64,000 bases of DNA from an uncultured Psychroflexus sp. (GCA_913056525.1 CAJXLO010000003.1:1-64000); one strand, 5' to 3'; shown: positions 1 through 10,465, counted from the first letter of the stretch. Made by a program: numbers and translations. The notes: a model not told the origin generated them from the sequence alone.

Positions 1-178
1 AGTTCAGTTCAAAATCCTGTGGCGTTACATTTTGATTTCTGCCAAAACTTCCGCCACCGGTAGAAACCTGGACGTTCTTAAATAATGCATCAAGGATAGA
101 GCCAATGAACAGGCCTATTATGGCACCTACAAAACCTCTTGCCATGAATCCTAAAAAAGCACCTATCCATTTTAACAT
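1..178 (-). CDS. N-terminal part of a TerB/DjlA-like membrane-anchored protein (truncated by window edge)
   Basis: Reverse strand from ATG at 178 reads MLKWIGAFLGFMARGFVGAIIGLFIGSILDALFKNVQVSTGGGSFGRNQNVTPQDFELN with no stop to base 1; Gly-rich TM anchor typical of TerB/DnaJ-like proteins. Confidence 0.6.
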   Translation of the reverse strand, partial: MLKWIGAFLGFMARGFVGAIIGLFIGSILDALFKNVQVSTGGGSFGRNQNVTPQDFELN

Positions 179-190
179 TGGGTATTATTT

Positions 191-502
191 TTAAGCTGTG
201 AAAAATTCATGCAATTGAACAACAAGCTCAGACTCATAATAGCGGATTAGCGAAATCACTATAATGCTAATTATTACATAAACCCAATTTTCCATTTTAT
301 TTTTGAGCATGTAAATACCGGCTAAGCCTAAGATCAAATAGGGAAGTGCCAATGTTAAATTTGCCCATATCCATTGACCCTGAAAGACTGCTGAAAATTT
401 GAGAATGATATAAAAAGCAGAATAGATCACCGTTATTTTTGTGATGATGTTCTTATTTCTATTAGCGGAAAACGGTTTTCTTTGCGATCGTTCTTCTTCC
501 AT
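191..502 (-). CDS. small multi-pass membrane protein, hypothetical
   Basis: ORF 103 aa with several hydrophobic segments; abuts ftsY. Confidence 0.6.
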   Translation of the reverse strand: MEEERSQRKPFSANRNKNIITKITVIYSAFYIILKFSAVFQGQWIWANLTLALPYLILGLAGIYMLKNKMENWVYVIISIIVISLIRYYESELVVQLHEFFTA

Positions 503-1452
503 TAATCTTGTTTAAAAAATGAATCTACAAATTCTTTTTTATCAAAAACCTGCAGATCATTGATTCCTTCTCCTACGCCTATATATCTTACAGGAACTTT
601 GAATTGGTCGCTTATTCCTATTACAACACCACCTTTAGCGGTACCGTCTAATTTGGTCACCGCAAGGTCTGTCACTTCAGTGGCATTAGTGAATTGCTTC
701 GCCTGTTCAAAAGCGTTCTGACCGGTAGAACCATCTAATACTAATAATACTTCATCTGGTTTGTCCGGTACTTGTTTGCTCATAACACGCTTGATCTTGC
801 TGAGTTCTTTCATCAAGTTGACTTTGTTATGTAATCTTCCTGCGGTATCAATCAATACTACATCAGCTTCATTTTTAACCGCATACTGTATGGAATCATA
901 AGCCACAGATGCCGGATCGCTACCCATTTTTTGTTTTATCAAAGGTGCACTGACGCGTTCCGCCCATATCTCCAGTTGATCTATGGCCGCGGCTCTAAAG
1001 GTATCGCCAGCGCCAAGAACCACTTTCTTACCTTGTGCCTGAAATAAATGAGCTAGTTTACCTATCGTGGTGGTCTTTCCTACACCATTGACGCCCACCA
1101 CCATGATGACGTAGGGTTTTTTAATGTTCTCTTCTTTTTTTTCCTCTTTTTCCTGTTCGCTCAAAAGACCGGCGATCTCTTCTCTGAGTATCAGGTTCAA
1201 CTCGTCTGTTCCCAGGTATTTGTCCCTTGAAACGCGTTCCTCTATCCTTTCAATGATCTTTACCGTAGTGGCAACGCCTACATCACTGGCTATCAGCACT
1301 TCTTCCAGGTCGTCCAGCACATCATCATCTACCTTTGACCTTCCGGCAACGGCCTTTCCCAGTTTCCCAAAAAAATTGGACTTTGTCTTTTCAAGACCTT
1401 CATCCAACTTCTCTTTCTTTTCTTTCGTGAATATTTTCTTTAGGATTCCCAT
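502..1452 (-). CDS. ftsY: signal recognition particle receptor FtsY
   Basis: GVNGVGKTTTIGKLA, DTFRAAAIDQLEIWAER, DTAGRLHNKVNLMKEL, TKLDGTAKGG motifs of SRP GTPase NG domain. Confidence 0.97.
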   Translation of the reverse strand: MGILKKIFTKEKKEKLDEGLEKTKSNFFGKLGKAVAGRSKVDDDVLDDLEEVLIASDVGVATTVKIIERIEERVSRDKYLGTDELNLILREEIAGLLSEQEKEEKKEENIKKPYVIMVVGVNGVGKTTTIGKLAHLFQAQGKKVVLGAGDTFRAAAIDQLEIWAERVSAPLIKQKMGSDPASVAYDSIQYAVKNEADVVLIDTAGRLHNKVNLMKELSKIKRVMSKQVPDKPDEVLLVLDGSTGQNAFEQAKQFTNATEVTDLAVTKLDGTAKGGVVIGISDQFKVPVRYIGVGEGINDLQVFDKKEFVDSFFKQD

Positions 1453-1516
1453 GATACGTAATTAAAAAGTTCAAAGATAAGTCAATTCTGACTCTTAGTC
1501 CGATCCTGTATACAAC

Positions 1517-1545
1517 AAAAAAACCGCTTCATCATTGAAACGGTT
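1517..1545 (-). terminator. Rho-independent terminator of the L28-L33-DUF4295 operon
   Basis: Minus strand AACCGTTTCA-ATGA-TGAAGCGGTT (one G:T wobble) followed by T run. Confidence 0.8.
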
Positions 1546-1581
1546 TTAAAGAATTCTTAAGGAGTGAGTGGTACGGAAAAC

Positions 1582-1734
1582 CTATTTGCCTTTGAAGAAA
1601 TTATCCACCTTGTCTGGTGTGACCATTTTTTCTACAAAAGTATAAGCACCGGTCTTGTCTGATTTGACCATCTTCACTGCCTTTGTTAATCGCTTGCTTC
1701 CTGCCTGGAATGTTGCTACTGATTTTTTAGCCAT
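1582..1734 (-). CDS. DUF4295 family small basic protein (50 aa; below the ORF-track cutoff)
   Basis: Reverse strand MAKKSVATFQAGSKRLTKAVKMVKSDKTGAYTFVEKMVTPDKVDNFFKGK; characteristic Bacteroidetes neighbour of rpmG/rpmB. Confidence 0.88.
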   Translation of the reverse strand: MAKKSVATFQAGSKRLTKAVKMVKSDKTGAYTFVEKMVTPDKVDNFFKGK

Positions 1735-1736
1735 AA

Positions 1737-1919
1737 TTATTTGATTTCTTTATGGACCGTCATGCGCTTAAGGATAGGGTTATACTTCTTAAGCTGGATA
1801 CGATCCGGTGTGTTTCTTTTGTTCTTCGTGGTGATGTAACGGGAAGTTCCTTTTTCTCCGCTATCTTTATGTTCTGTACACTCTAAGATGACTTGTACGC
1901 GATTTCCTTTCTTGGCCAT
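1737..1919 (-). CDS. rpmG: 50S ribosomal protein L33
   Basis: [49 protein letters not shown]33 family. Confidence 0.97.
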   Translation of the reverse strand: MAKKGNRVQVILECTEHKDSGEKGTSRYITTKNKRNTPDRIQLKKYNPILKRMTVHKEIK

Positions 1920-1931
1920 GATCTAAGGCTT

Positions 1932-2171
1932 TTATTTCTTTAAAATTCCGTTTTTCCTAGCTTCTTTCACCATAGTGCTAATACCTTTCTTATTAATGGT
2001 ACGTAAGGTAGAAGCGGCTACTTTCAATGTGATGTACCTATCTTCTTCAGGAAGGTAAAAGCGTTTCTTAACGAGATTGATATGAAATCTACGTTTGGTG
2101 TGGTTCATGGCGTGAGAAACATTGTTCCCCGTCATAGAACGCTTTCCTGTAAGTTCACAAACTCTTGACAT
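1932..2171 (-). CDS. rpmB: 50S ribosomal protein L28
   Basis: MSRVCELTGKRSMTGNNVSHAMNHTKRRFHINL, L28 family. Confidence 0.97.
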   Translation of the reverse strand: MSRVCELTGKRSMTGNNVSHAMNHTKRRFHINLVKKRFYLPEEDRYITLKVAASTLRTINKKGISTMVKEARKNGILKK

Positions 2172-2339
2172 GAATTGTTTTTTTTAAGGTTTGCAAATGT
2201 AATCGATTTTTATAAGTAAGCAAAGAATTATCTGGAATATTCTTGAAGATCATTCGTGTTCACGGACTTATATCATCGGTCGGGTATTGATATATTATTT
2301 ATTGTGATGATAACTACAAGTTAAAAATGCTTGACGTAC

Positions 2340-2624
2340 TTATTTAAAGCTTTTTTTAAGGTCTTCAAAACCGGCCTTGAATTTCTTCAAAGCTTCGTCA
2401 ACATTACCTTTGATTTCTTCAAGCTTTTCATCTGAAGCATGTTCAGCTTCATCTATCTTTTGAGTAATTTCTTGTTTTTTAGATAGAAGTTGGGTCAACT
2501 TGGTTTGAAATTCCGCTTTTCCCTGCGCTTCTTTGATCTCTGCTTCACGCTCGAACTGGTCGATCTTGGATGAAACTTCATCTAACTGATCTTTTAATTT
2601 TTGGATCACTTGTTCTTTGTTCAT
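2340..2624 (-). CDS. coiled-coil protein, hypothetical
   Basis: 94 aa Lys/Glu-rich heptad-like ORF with clear start/stop. Confidence 0.65.
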   Translation of the reverse strand: MNKEQVIQKLKDQLDEVSSKIDQFEREAEIKEAQGKAEFQTKLTQLLSKKQEITQKIDEAEHASDEKLEEIKGNVDEALKKFKAGFEDLKKSFK

Positions 2625-2641
2625 ATTATTTAATGTTATAT

Positions 2642-3061
2642 TTAAGGTCTTTGATATATTTCTTCAGTCGTTGAATTCCTTATTATCTTTAAGTTATTTC
2701 CTACAAATTCAAACTCGATAACTTCTATATCAGAGCTTGAACTCAATGGAGTTAATTCTATGGATTGCTCTGATAAGGCTTCCCATGTTCCATTTATCGT
2801 ACTGGCTTCCTGGCAATTATCCTGTGCATTGAGAGAAAATTCTTTTTTTTCATAGGTGTTATCTGAATTGAATTTATAATACAATCTTTCAGAACACAAT
2901 GGATCTTCAACACCAGTTCCATCATCTATGAACTGCATCGTCCACTCACCAAATAGATCATTTGATACCTGTGGACCTGATGGTCCGTCGTCATCGCTTG
3001 AACATCCGGCAAACATGATTAGCGCTAGAATCAGGCTTGATAATAATTTTATCGATTTCAT
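2642..3061 (-). CDS. lipocalin-like lipoprotein
   Basis: Lipobox LIMFAGCSS; GEWTMQFIDDG...YYKFNSDNTYE...INGTWEAL lipocalin-like repeats. Confidence 0.7.
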   Translation of the reverse strand: MKSIKLLSSLILALIMFAGCSSDDDGPSGPQVSNDLFGEWTMQFIDDGTGVEDPLCSERLYYKFNSDNTYEKKEFSLNAQDNCQEASTINGTWEALSEQSIELTPLSSSSDIEVIEFEFVGNNLKIIRNSTTEEIYQRP

Positions 3062-3091
3062 TTTATGCTTTTTTATTGATTGTAAAGATAA

Positions 3092-5587
3092 TTAAAATTT
3101 AAAACGGTAACCTATCGCTAATTGGTTAAACTTAAACAAATTCCTGTTGGTATAATCTACATAGATCCTACCACCCAAAGCATCCGTATAAAAACCGATC
3201 AACAAGTTCCCGGTAAGATGGGATATTTCATCGTTATACAAATAACCGGTTCCTATTCCGGCATACGGACTTATATTATAAGGTAATTCTGCTTTAAAAG
3301 GATGAACCGCATTAATGGCTATACCAAATGAAAACGGGCTTGCAATACTCAAGCTCACTTCCGGCATAACTTCTATAGAAGTGTCTTTTATTCCATAATG
3401 CATTCTCGAACCAATATTAAATGTTCCTTGTTGACCAATATTAAATCCAGTAAACGCTGACAATCCTTTATATTCTAAAAAATCTGCGATATAGAACTCC
3501 TTTTTAGCTTCATCATCGATATATTCAAATGAGTTAAAATATTCCCTGGTATACGTTTTTTTAGCGGTCGTATCTTTAACAGTTTCTTTTTCTGGTTCTT
3601 CCTTTTTTTCTTTTGTTTCTTCTGATCTGATAATCGTTTCCCTATTCGTCACTACGCGATTTTTCTTAGGCGACCTGTCAATTTTATTAACTTTCCTATT
3701 CAATTTTTTGATCTCGCCTTCATTTTCTTCTAACTGATCTAAAAGTTGATTCAATCGATCCAAAAGCGCTTGATCTTGCTGATCGGGTGCTGTAGGTTCA
3801 TCTACCTTTTTTTCCGCTTCTGCTTTTTGCACGTTCTTATCCAGCCGATCTTTTTGCTTTTCATTTGATACCGATGGAGTGTCTTCCACCTGACCTTTTT
3901 CTTCTTGCTGTTTACCACTTACGTTATCTCCTTTTGATGATCTTTCATTTGATGATATTGGGCCATCAGTAGACGTTTTTTCATTTATTTTGGATAAGTT
4001 ATCTGAATAAGCATCATTAAGATCTTCTAATTTTTCAAGTTTACTCAATTCCACTTGCAGGTTCTTCCTCTTATCAAAGATATCAACCGCATCACTTAAT
4101 CGACCTTCATCTATCGCTTTTTGGTAGTCTTTATTAAGTGAATCGATCTCTTTTTGGTAATAATTCTGGAGCTGATCGATCTTCTCCTGATTTTCTCTTT
4201 TCTCTTGATAATTGAGCTTATCATAAGTCTCAGCTAATGCTCGTCTTTTTGCGTTAAGTTCTTGCTCAAGCTCTTCTTTATCTGCTAAGCTATCTTTTGA
4301 TGTAACTTTATTTTTTTCACTTTCATCGTCATCAATATCAACTTTCTGCTCAAGTTCATTTTCTTCTTTTTCAGTAACATCATCCGCATCCTGTTTTTTG
4401 CCTAACTTAAGGTGCAGCCCGATGCTATAAGCCCAATTGGTTTGCAATTCATCATTATTACCCAGGTCCTCAAAATCCTGACCACTGGTTAATAAGGAAC
4501 TGGCACTGGCATTTATAGAGAAGTATCTACTTACCGGGATTTCCAGGCCTAATCCGCCTTTAGCAAATTCACTGGATGAAACTGATACGTTCTCAACGCC
4601 TTGATAAGTGCTTTCATATATATTAATGTATCCGCCACCTAAAGTAAGGTAAGGAACTACACCGTTACCGTCATTTAAATTGGCTCTCAATTCAGCGCCA
4701 TACATTGCCAGGTCGTCAAAATCGTTAAAGGGTTTTTCATCTTGCGTTGATTGGAAATAAAATCCACGGATACCTAAGTATTTATTAAAATCAAAACCTA
4801 AGTAACCGCCTAGAAGCCAGGTATCTCTGATAAATGTATCGGTATCAAAATCTATATAGCTGGCCGCCGGTTCAAATAAGAAAGTAAAACCCTTGAAACC
4901 TTGTTTGAGCTTACTTTTGTAAGTCTTATCTAATTCAGACAATTTGCCCGGCGCGCGACCGCCCAAATAAAATTGTAAAGCAGCTAATGCACTCCAGTTG
5001 TATAACCTTTCACTTTCAAAGAAAGAATCGGTCAAACCTAAGCTAGAACGCTCATTGTCAGTTAATAAAGATAAACCGGTGTTAGCGTTCATCACTGTAT
5101 TCCTACCTTCTAAAACCAGCGCGATCCTATCTGAGAAACCTATTTTAAAACCTAAGCCCAGAGACGCATAGATGTTATCTACACTTGTGTCAAAATCTGT
5201 TTCTATTGTTTGGACACCGCTTCCTAAAACTACATACGGATTAAAACTACCGGAACCGATATTTGCTTTGAATTCGCCGCCCCAGCGTGTTAGGTCAAAC
5301 TCCCTATCAGAGGCTATGATATTTTCAAAACCCAGCGGCAAGCCAAAACCGGTAAAATCCCGTTTGATCCCATCTTTACGTAAATGCGTAGCCCGCAATT
5401 CTACAAATTCACCAAATCCAAAACCTACATTCCCGCCGTATAAAAAATCATCTTCTAAACCGGATCGGTCGCTCCACCAGGTATAATTAGCTACCGGGGA
5501 AAAGGTCAAGCTCAGGTCTTTGACCTGTGAGAACATGAAGCCATTGATCAGCCCGATCAAAGCGAAACTTAAATAGATCTTTTTCAT
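3092..5587 (-). CDS. large outer-membrane beta-barrel protein with long central coiled-coil/linker region
   Basis: Signal peptide; N-terminal barrel-like repeats; about 300 aa Lys/Glu/Gln-rich central section; C-terminal barrel-like segment ending in aromatic ...LAIGYRFKF. Confidence 0.7.
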   Translation of the reverse strand: MKKIYLSFALIGLINGFMFSQVKDLSLTFSPVANYTWWSDRSGLEDDFLYGGNVGFGFGEFVELRATHLRKDGIKRDFTGFGLPLGFENIIASDREFDLTRWGGEFKANIGSGSFNPYVVLGSGVQTIETDFDTSVDNIYASLGLGFKIGFSDRIALVLEGRNTVMNANTGLSLLTDNERSSLGLTDSFFESERLYNWSALAALQFYLGGRAPGKLSELDKTYKSKLKQGFKGFTFLFEPAASYIDFDTDTFIRDTWLLGGYLGFDFNKYLGIRGFYFQSTQDEKPFNDFDDLAMYGAELRANLNDGNGVVPYLTLGGGYINIYESTYQGVENVSVSSSEFAKGGLGLEIPVSRYFSINASASSLLTSGQDFEDLGNNDELQTNWAYSIGLHLKLGKKQDADDVTEKEENELEQKVDIDDDESEKNKVTSKDSLADKEELEQELNAKRRALAETYDKLNYQEKRENQEKIDQLQNYYQKEIDSLNKDYQKAIDEGRLSDAVDIFDKRKNLQVELSKLEKLEDLNDAYSDNLSKINEKTSTDGPISSNERSSKGDNVSGKQQEEKGQVEDTPSVSNEKQKDRLDKNVQKAEAEKKVDEPTAPDQQDQALLDRLNQLLDQLEENEGEIKKLNRKVNKIDRSPKKNRVVTNRETIIRSEETKEKKEEPEKETVKDTTAKKTYTREYFNSFEYIDDEAKKEFYIADFLEYKGLSAFTGFNIGQQGTFNIGSRMHYGIKDTSIEVMPEVSLSIASPFSFGIAINAVHPFKAELPYNISPYAGIGTGYLYNDEISHLTGNLLIGFYTDALGGRIYVDYTNRNLFKFNQLAIGYRFKF

Positions 5588-5974
5588 TAATATTACATTT
5601 TAAAAAGCTCCGCAATTACGATTATTTTTCAATGTCAAACAATAGGAAGTATGAAAATTATTCAAAAAAATAGTTTCTTAAATAACTGGAAAACAGATTA
5701 ATATGAAATATCATCACAATTGCTCATAAAAACAAAGGTCATTGACCGGTAAAATGTATCCTGAAAACAATTGAAATGGATGCTATTGTCTACATATCGG
5801 GCGGATACGAGCAGAGCTCAAGGTTCTCCTGTCTGAGATGGTCCGTTTTTGAACAGTATAATTCCAATGCTACATCTGAGGTTTATTGTTCAGTTCCAAG
5901 GCTAAGATATTGTGTATTGGAGCAGGAAAAGGATCAAAAGGAGATAATGAACGAATGTTCCACTTTAAAACTGT

Positions 5975-6412
5975 TCAATTAGCGTTGTTCAGTTCATCAG
6001 AAAATTGCGTCAGCATATAGGATGTGGCTTTATCTACAAACTCTTCCATACTATACACTAAGCTTTTTTTATCCTTCATATATTCATCGAGTTTATTCGC
6101 ATTATTAAAAGGTAGAACAAGATATTGATATTCATCATATTGACTTCTCTTCTGGACACAGGTGATAAATAGACCGATCGTTACCTTAGACCTTTTATTG
6201 ATGATGTGGTCAAATTGACAACTGAAACCCTCTTTAGCATAGCCAAAATCCGTTTTTTCGATCTTTATTTTATCAGGAACATCTGCATCTTTACCATCTG
6301 TTAATTTTTCTGCATATTGCTGTAGTTCATCAAAAGTTTCATCTGTCATACTAGCCTGAGAGAACACAACACTAGTAAATAACAGCAAAGCAAAAATTAA
6401 ATAGGGTTTCAT
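5975..6412 (-). CDS. hypothetical secreted protein
   Basis: 145 aa ORF with N-terminal signal peptide. Confidence 0.6.
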   Translation of the reverse strand: MKPYLIFALLLFTSVVFSQASMTDETFDELQQYAEKLTDGKDADVPDKIKIEKTDFGYAKEGFSCQFDHIINKRSKVTIGLFITCVQKRSQYDEYQYLVLPFNNANKLDEYMKDKKSLVYSMEEFVDKATSYMLTQFSDELNNAN

Positions 6413-6565
6413 CTTTTTTTGTTCAAAAATAATGGTTTTTCATAAGCTTTTTTAAACGGATGATCATATTATTGATTCCTAGATGAAGGTCATATCTGAT
6501 CCCATCATTCGTATCGATAAAAATAGAACGCAAAAGAACCACTTCAAAGTTGAGGTGAATTTATC

Positions 6566-6573
6566 TATATTTG
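6566..6573 (+). promoter_or_regulatory. candidate -7 promoter element TATATTTG
   Basis: TATATTTG 12 nt upstream of ATG at 6586; matches the Bacteroidetes TAnnTTTG -7 consensus. Confidence 0.5.
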
Positions 6574-6585
6574 AAAAAAACGTAT

Positions 6586-7107
6586 ATGGTTTCTATCAGA
6601 TCTATTTTTCAGGGTTTATTTTTATTGATGTTTTGTCTGGCATCAGCGCAAGATCTGAAGACGCTTAAGGTCGAGGATGTATCGATAGAATATCCTCCAA
6701 GATGGGAAGTTGACACATCAGGTTTTATCAATTCTAAGTTCATTATCAGGGCGCCGGCCGATAGTAAGAATGATAGATTAAAGGAATATGTGATGTTTAA
6801 TAAAAGTAATCTGAAGAAAAACGGGATGAACATGGACCTGGAACAATTTCATCAACGAAACAAGTTTGCTCATACAAAAAATGACTTGATAGGATCTTTT
6901 GATGAGCATAGCGGAATGAAAGGGAATCACCCTTTTAAGGCGCTAAATTTCAATACATCAATAGGAGGATTAAAAGTAAATGTTCATAAAAAATACTTTG
7001 TCATAAACGGTATAGCCTATATTTTAGTTTTTATGGGAGAAACATCGAAGATGGGCGAGTACTATGATATAAAAAACCAAATAATATCTAGTTTTAAGAT
7101 CGAATAA
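6586..7107 (+). CDS. hypothetical secreted protein (PsbP-like)
   Basis: Signal peptide; VSIEYPPRWEVDTSG...; start moved to ATG 6586 because the track start (TTG 6571) overlaps a -7 box. Confidence 0.6.
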   Translation: MVSIRSIFQGLFLLMFCLASAQDLKTLKVEDVSIEYPPRWEVDTSGFINSKFIIRAPADSKNDRLKEYVMFNKSNLKKNGMNMDLEQFHQRNKFAHTKNDLIGSFDEHSGMKGNHPFKALNFNTSIGGLKVNVHKKYFVINGIAYILVFMGETSKMGEYYDIKNQIISSFKIE

Positions 7108-7402
7108 TATTTCTCAATCTATCTGATTTTGGAAACTATCCAGGGAAGAGAAAAAAAGTCCCTCGCTCTTTGAAGCCTGTGACTTCGAAGCTGTACAATG
7201 TTACGAAAGAAGTATAAAGCACAATAGTAGTTTGTAACTGCTTCACAAACCCGATAGCTCGGCATTACAGTCCGGGATTAAAAAGTCATAAGCCAGCTTC
7301 GATGAGGTTTTTTCTTATGCTTTAAAGCGAAGCGACATTTTTTCAAAAATTTCAACCTTCAGAATTTGTTATATTTCAATGGTGTCCGACAAAAATTTAA
7401 AA

Positions 7403-7430
7403 GCGGGATTTCCTAAACAGGATATCCCGC
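7403..7430. terminator. GC-rich inverted repeat, terminator-like or IS-end relic
   Basis: GCGGGAT-N14-ATCCCGC followed by TTATTTT. Confidence 0.45.
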
Positions 7431-7569
7431 TTATTTTGATATCTTTGTTTTCACCACAAAAACAGATATATAAACAAAACTAAGAACTTTCAAGAAAAAA
7501 AAGCCACGAAAGACATAAGCGTACAAAAAACCTAAATTGCCCTTAATTTTATCTTGATATCTTCTTCAA

Positions 7570-8253
7570 ATGAAAATGCCCCGAACCAATATCAACGTTA
7601 TTATTTATTGTTACCGCGGAATGACCCTGCTCGACGCCATCGGTCCTTATGAAGTCCTGGCCCAACTCGATTATATGAACATCAAATGGGTAAGCGAAAG
7701 CGGAAGGTCGGTCACTGCAGATTCAAAAATGGCAAGCATCGCCGTTGACCATTCCATACAAAACGTTCATCAGGCGGATTTGCTCATCATTCCGGGCTCG
7801 TCCATCACCTTTGTGCGCGAAATGACCAACTCGGCAGTAACGGATTGGATCAAAACGATAGATAAGACCACTCAGTTCACCACCAGCGTTTGCACCGGAG
7901 CTTTTATCCTGGCGGCCACTGGTTTATTAAATGGACAAAAGGCCACCACGCATTGGCAATCGATCGATAAACTCAAGTCATGGAATATCCAACCGGTTCA
8001 GGACAGATATGTACGATCAGGAAAATATTTGACCGCGGCCGGTGTGTCAGCCGGAATCGAAATGGCCTTGGAATTGATCCGATCTATAACCGATGAGCAT
8101 ACCGCTCACGCCGTCCAAAAAGCCATTGAATTCTATCCCGATGTCAGCAATTCCTCTTCATCCGATACCTTAGTACATAAAAAGGCATTGGACATCCTTG
8201 ATCAAAAAGCCAACGCAGAACCGGAACTTTTAGAAAAATGGAAAAATCTGTAG
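7570..8253 (+). CDS. DJ-1/PfpI family (class I glutamine amidotransferase-like) protein
   Basis: LLIIPGSS...TTSVCTGAFILAATGLLNGQKATTHW nucleophile-elbow motif. Confidence 0.88.
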   Translation: MKMPRTNINVIIYCYRGMTLLDAIGPYEVLAQLDYMNIKWVSESGRSVTADSKMASIAVDHSIQNVHQADLLIIPGSSITFVREMTNSAVTDWIKTIDKTTQFTTSVCTGAFILAATGLLNGQKATTHWQSIDKLKSWNIQPVQDRYVRSGKYLTAAGVSAGIEMALELIRSITDEHTAHAVQKAIEFYPDVSNSSSSDTLVHKKALDILDQKANAEPELLEKWKNL

Positions 8254-8297
8254 TTGTAATTTCCATCAATTTTAACATTTGATACACATGCTATTAG

Positions 8298-8313
8298 ACT
8301 AACACTTGTTAGT
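8298..8313. promoter_or_regulatory. candidate repressor operator overlapping the paaE -7 box
   Basis: ACTAAC-ACTT-GTTAGT perfect inverted repeat; overlaps TAGTTTTG (8310-8317). Confidence 0.55.
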
Positions 8314-8321
8314 TTTGTTGT

Positions 8322-9395
8322 ATGTCAAATGTTTATCCACTTCAAATAAAGGCAGTAGAAAAGGAAACCGATGATTGTACGGTTGTTTCCTTTGATGTTC
8401 CTGATGAGTTGAAAGCCGAGTTCCAATTCCAACAAGGCCAGCATCTCACGCTTGAACGCCAAAACGGTGATGAAACCATCAGACGTTCTTATTCGCTTTG
8501 TAGCAGTCCGGTGGATGATGAATGGCAGGTTGCGGTCAAAGAAATTCCCGAGGGACGATTTTCTACCTTTATCAATCGTGAACTAAAAGCTAATGATCAG
8601 CTGAATGTCCTGCCGCCCAGTGGCGAATTTGGTGTTCCAGTCGATACCAAAGCATCAAAAAACTACTTGTTCTTTGCCGCAGGTAGCGGTATCACACCGA
8701 TCATTTCCATGATCAAAACCCATCTCGCTAAAGAACCAAATTCGAAATGTCAGCTATTTTATTTGAATAAGACCGCAGGATCCATTATCTTTAAAGAACG
8801 TTTAGAACAACTGCGAAATCAGTTCTTTGGAAGGTTGGAGATCTATTATTTCCTTACACGCGAACAGCGCGATATCGAATTGTTTAACGGTCGATTGGAT
8901 GCAGATAAGGTCAATACGCTTTGTAACACCCTGATCGATATTGATGAGGTAAATGATGTGTTCATCTGCGGACCGGAGCAAATGCTGTTCACCATTCGGG
9001 ATACGCTGGTCGAAAATGGATTAGCAAAAGACAGAATTCATTACGAACTTTTCGTGACCGGATTGAGTGAAGCGGATAAAGCGCGTGTGAGCCAATTAAG
9101 AGAACAGCAAAAAAGCGGTTCAAAGATCACTATCTTAGATGGTGGGAAGGAATTTCATTTCACCATGTCACAAGAAGATGACAACGTGCTCGATGCTGGA
9201 TTAAAGGCAGGCGCTGATCTGCCATTTGCCTGCAAAGGCGGCGTTTGTAGCACTTGTAAATGTAAGATCATAGAAGGTGAAGCAGAAATGAAGATCAATT
9301 ACGCTTTAGAAGAAGATGAACTGGATAAAAAATATTTATTGAGTTGTCAGGCGATACCAACAACCGATAAATTAGTAATAGATTACGACGTTTAA
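8322..9395 (+). CDS. paaE: 1,2-phenylacetyl-CoA epoxidase subunit PaaE (FAD/NAD(P) reductase with 2Fe-2S ferredoxin domain)
   Basis: [37 protein letters not shown] motifs; adjacent paaA/B/C/D. Confidence 0.95.
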   Translation: MSNVYPLQIKAVEKETDDCTVVSFDVPDELKAEFQFQQGQHLTLERQNGDETIRRSYSLCSSPVDDEWQVAVKEIPEGRFSTFINRELKANDQLNVLPPSGEFGVPVDTKASKNYLFFAAGSGITPIISMIKTHLAKEPNSKCQLFYLNKTAGSIIFKERLEQLRNQFFGRLEIYYFLTREQRDIELFNGRLDADKVNTLCNTLIDIDEVNDVFICGPEQMLFTIRDTLVENGLAKDRIHYELFVTGLSEADKARVSQLREQQKSGSKITILDGGKEFHFTMSQEDDNVLDAGLKAGADLPFACKGGVCSTCKCKIIEGEAEMKINYALEEDELDKKYLLSCQAIPTTDKLVIDYDV

Positions 9396-9406
9396 AAACA
9401 AAACTT

Positions 9407-10351
9407 ATGGAAGACAATGTAAAAGCAATGGAAGCGATATTCGAACAGAAAATCGCTAATGACGAAAAGATCGAGCCTAAAGACTGGATGCCGGAGAAAT
9501 ACCGGAAAACGCACATCCGTCAAATTTCACAGCATGCGCATTCTGAGATCGTAGGGATGTTACCAGAAGGCAACTGGATCACCAGAGCGCCTTCTTTAAG
9601 ACGTAAAGTAGCTTTATTAGCAAAAGTTCAGGATGAAGCCGGTCATGGTCTTTACCTGTATTCCGCCTGTGAAACCTTAGGGATCTCTCGCGAAGAAATG
9701 TATGAGCAATTACATAGCGGAAAAGCTAAATATTCCAGTATTTTCAACTACCCAACATTAACCTGGGCAGACATGGGTGCGATAGGTTGGTTAGTAGACG
9801 GCGCAGCGATCATCAATCAGGTGCCGCTCTGCAATACTTCATTTGGTCCTTACGCCAGAGCCATGGTTAGGGTTTGTAAGGAAGAAAGTTTTCATCAGCG
9901 TCAGGGTTATGAGATCATGATGACACTTTGTAACGGAACACAAGAACAGAAAGATATGGCACAAGATGCTCTGAACCGTTGGTGGTGGCCAAGTTTAATG
10001 ATGTTCGGTCCGAATGATGCGGATTCTACTCATACGGAACAATCCATGAAATGGAAGTTGAAAAGAAAGACCAATGACGAGCTACGTCAGCAGTTTATTG
10101 ATCAAACTGTACCGCAAGCTGATATCCTGGGATTAGAAGTACCGGACCCGGAACTGAAATACAATCACGAGAAAGGTCATTATGACTTTGGCGATATCAA
10201 TTGGGACGAATTCTGGCAAGTGGTCAAAGGTCACGGACCTTGCAATAAAGAAAGGATCCGCGATAGAAAGAACGCCTGGGAAAACGGCGAATGGGTAAGA
10301 GAAGCTGCGAATGCCTACGCGGAGAAACAAGCAGAAAGAAAAGCGAGTTGA
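9407..10351 (+). CDS. paaA: 1,2-phenylacetyl-CoA epoxidase subunit PaaA
   Basis: [35 protein letters not shown] di-iron motifs. Confidence 0.97.
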   Translation: MEDNVKAMEAIFEQKIANDEKIEPKDWMPEKYRKTHIRQISQHAHSEIVGMLPEGNWITRAPSLRRKVALLAKVQDEAGHGLYLYSACETLGISREEMYEQLHSGKAKYSSIFNYPTLTWADMGAIGWLVDGAAIINQVPLCNTSFGPYARAMVRVCKEESFHQRQGYEIMMTLCNGTQEQKDMAQDALNRWWWPSLMMFGPNDADSTHTEQSMKWKLKRKTNDELRQQFIDQTVPQADILGLEVPDPELKYNHEKGHYDFGDINWDEFWQVVKGHGPCNKERIRDRKNAWENGEWVREAANAYAEKQAERKAS

Positions 10352-10465
10352 TACTCAGGTAATAGATTTGAGATGTTAGATATAAGACTTTTGACCATCA
10401 CAGTTTCTTTAGAGTGCAAATGAGCTTTTTTGACAACCGATAACTGAAAACAGATATAATAAAAT

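Noticed and set aside
1124-1465. 113-aa plus-strand ORF opposite ftsY
   Set aside because: Ser/Phe-rich antisense artefact of ftsY.
5776-5982. 68-aa ORF between the barrel gene and 5975-6412
   Set aside because: Overlaps the end of the minus-strand gene, no recognisable domain.
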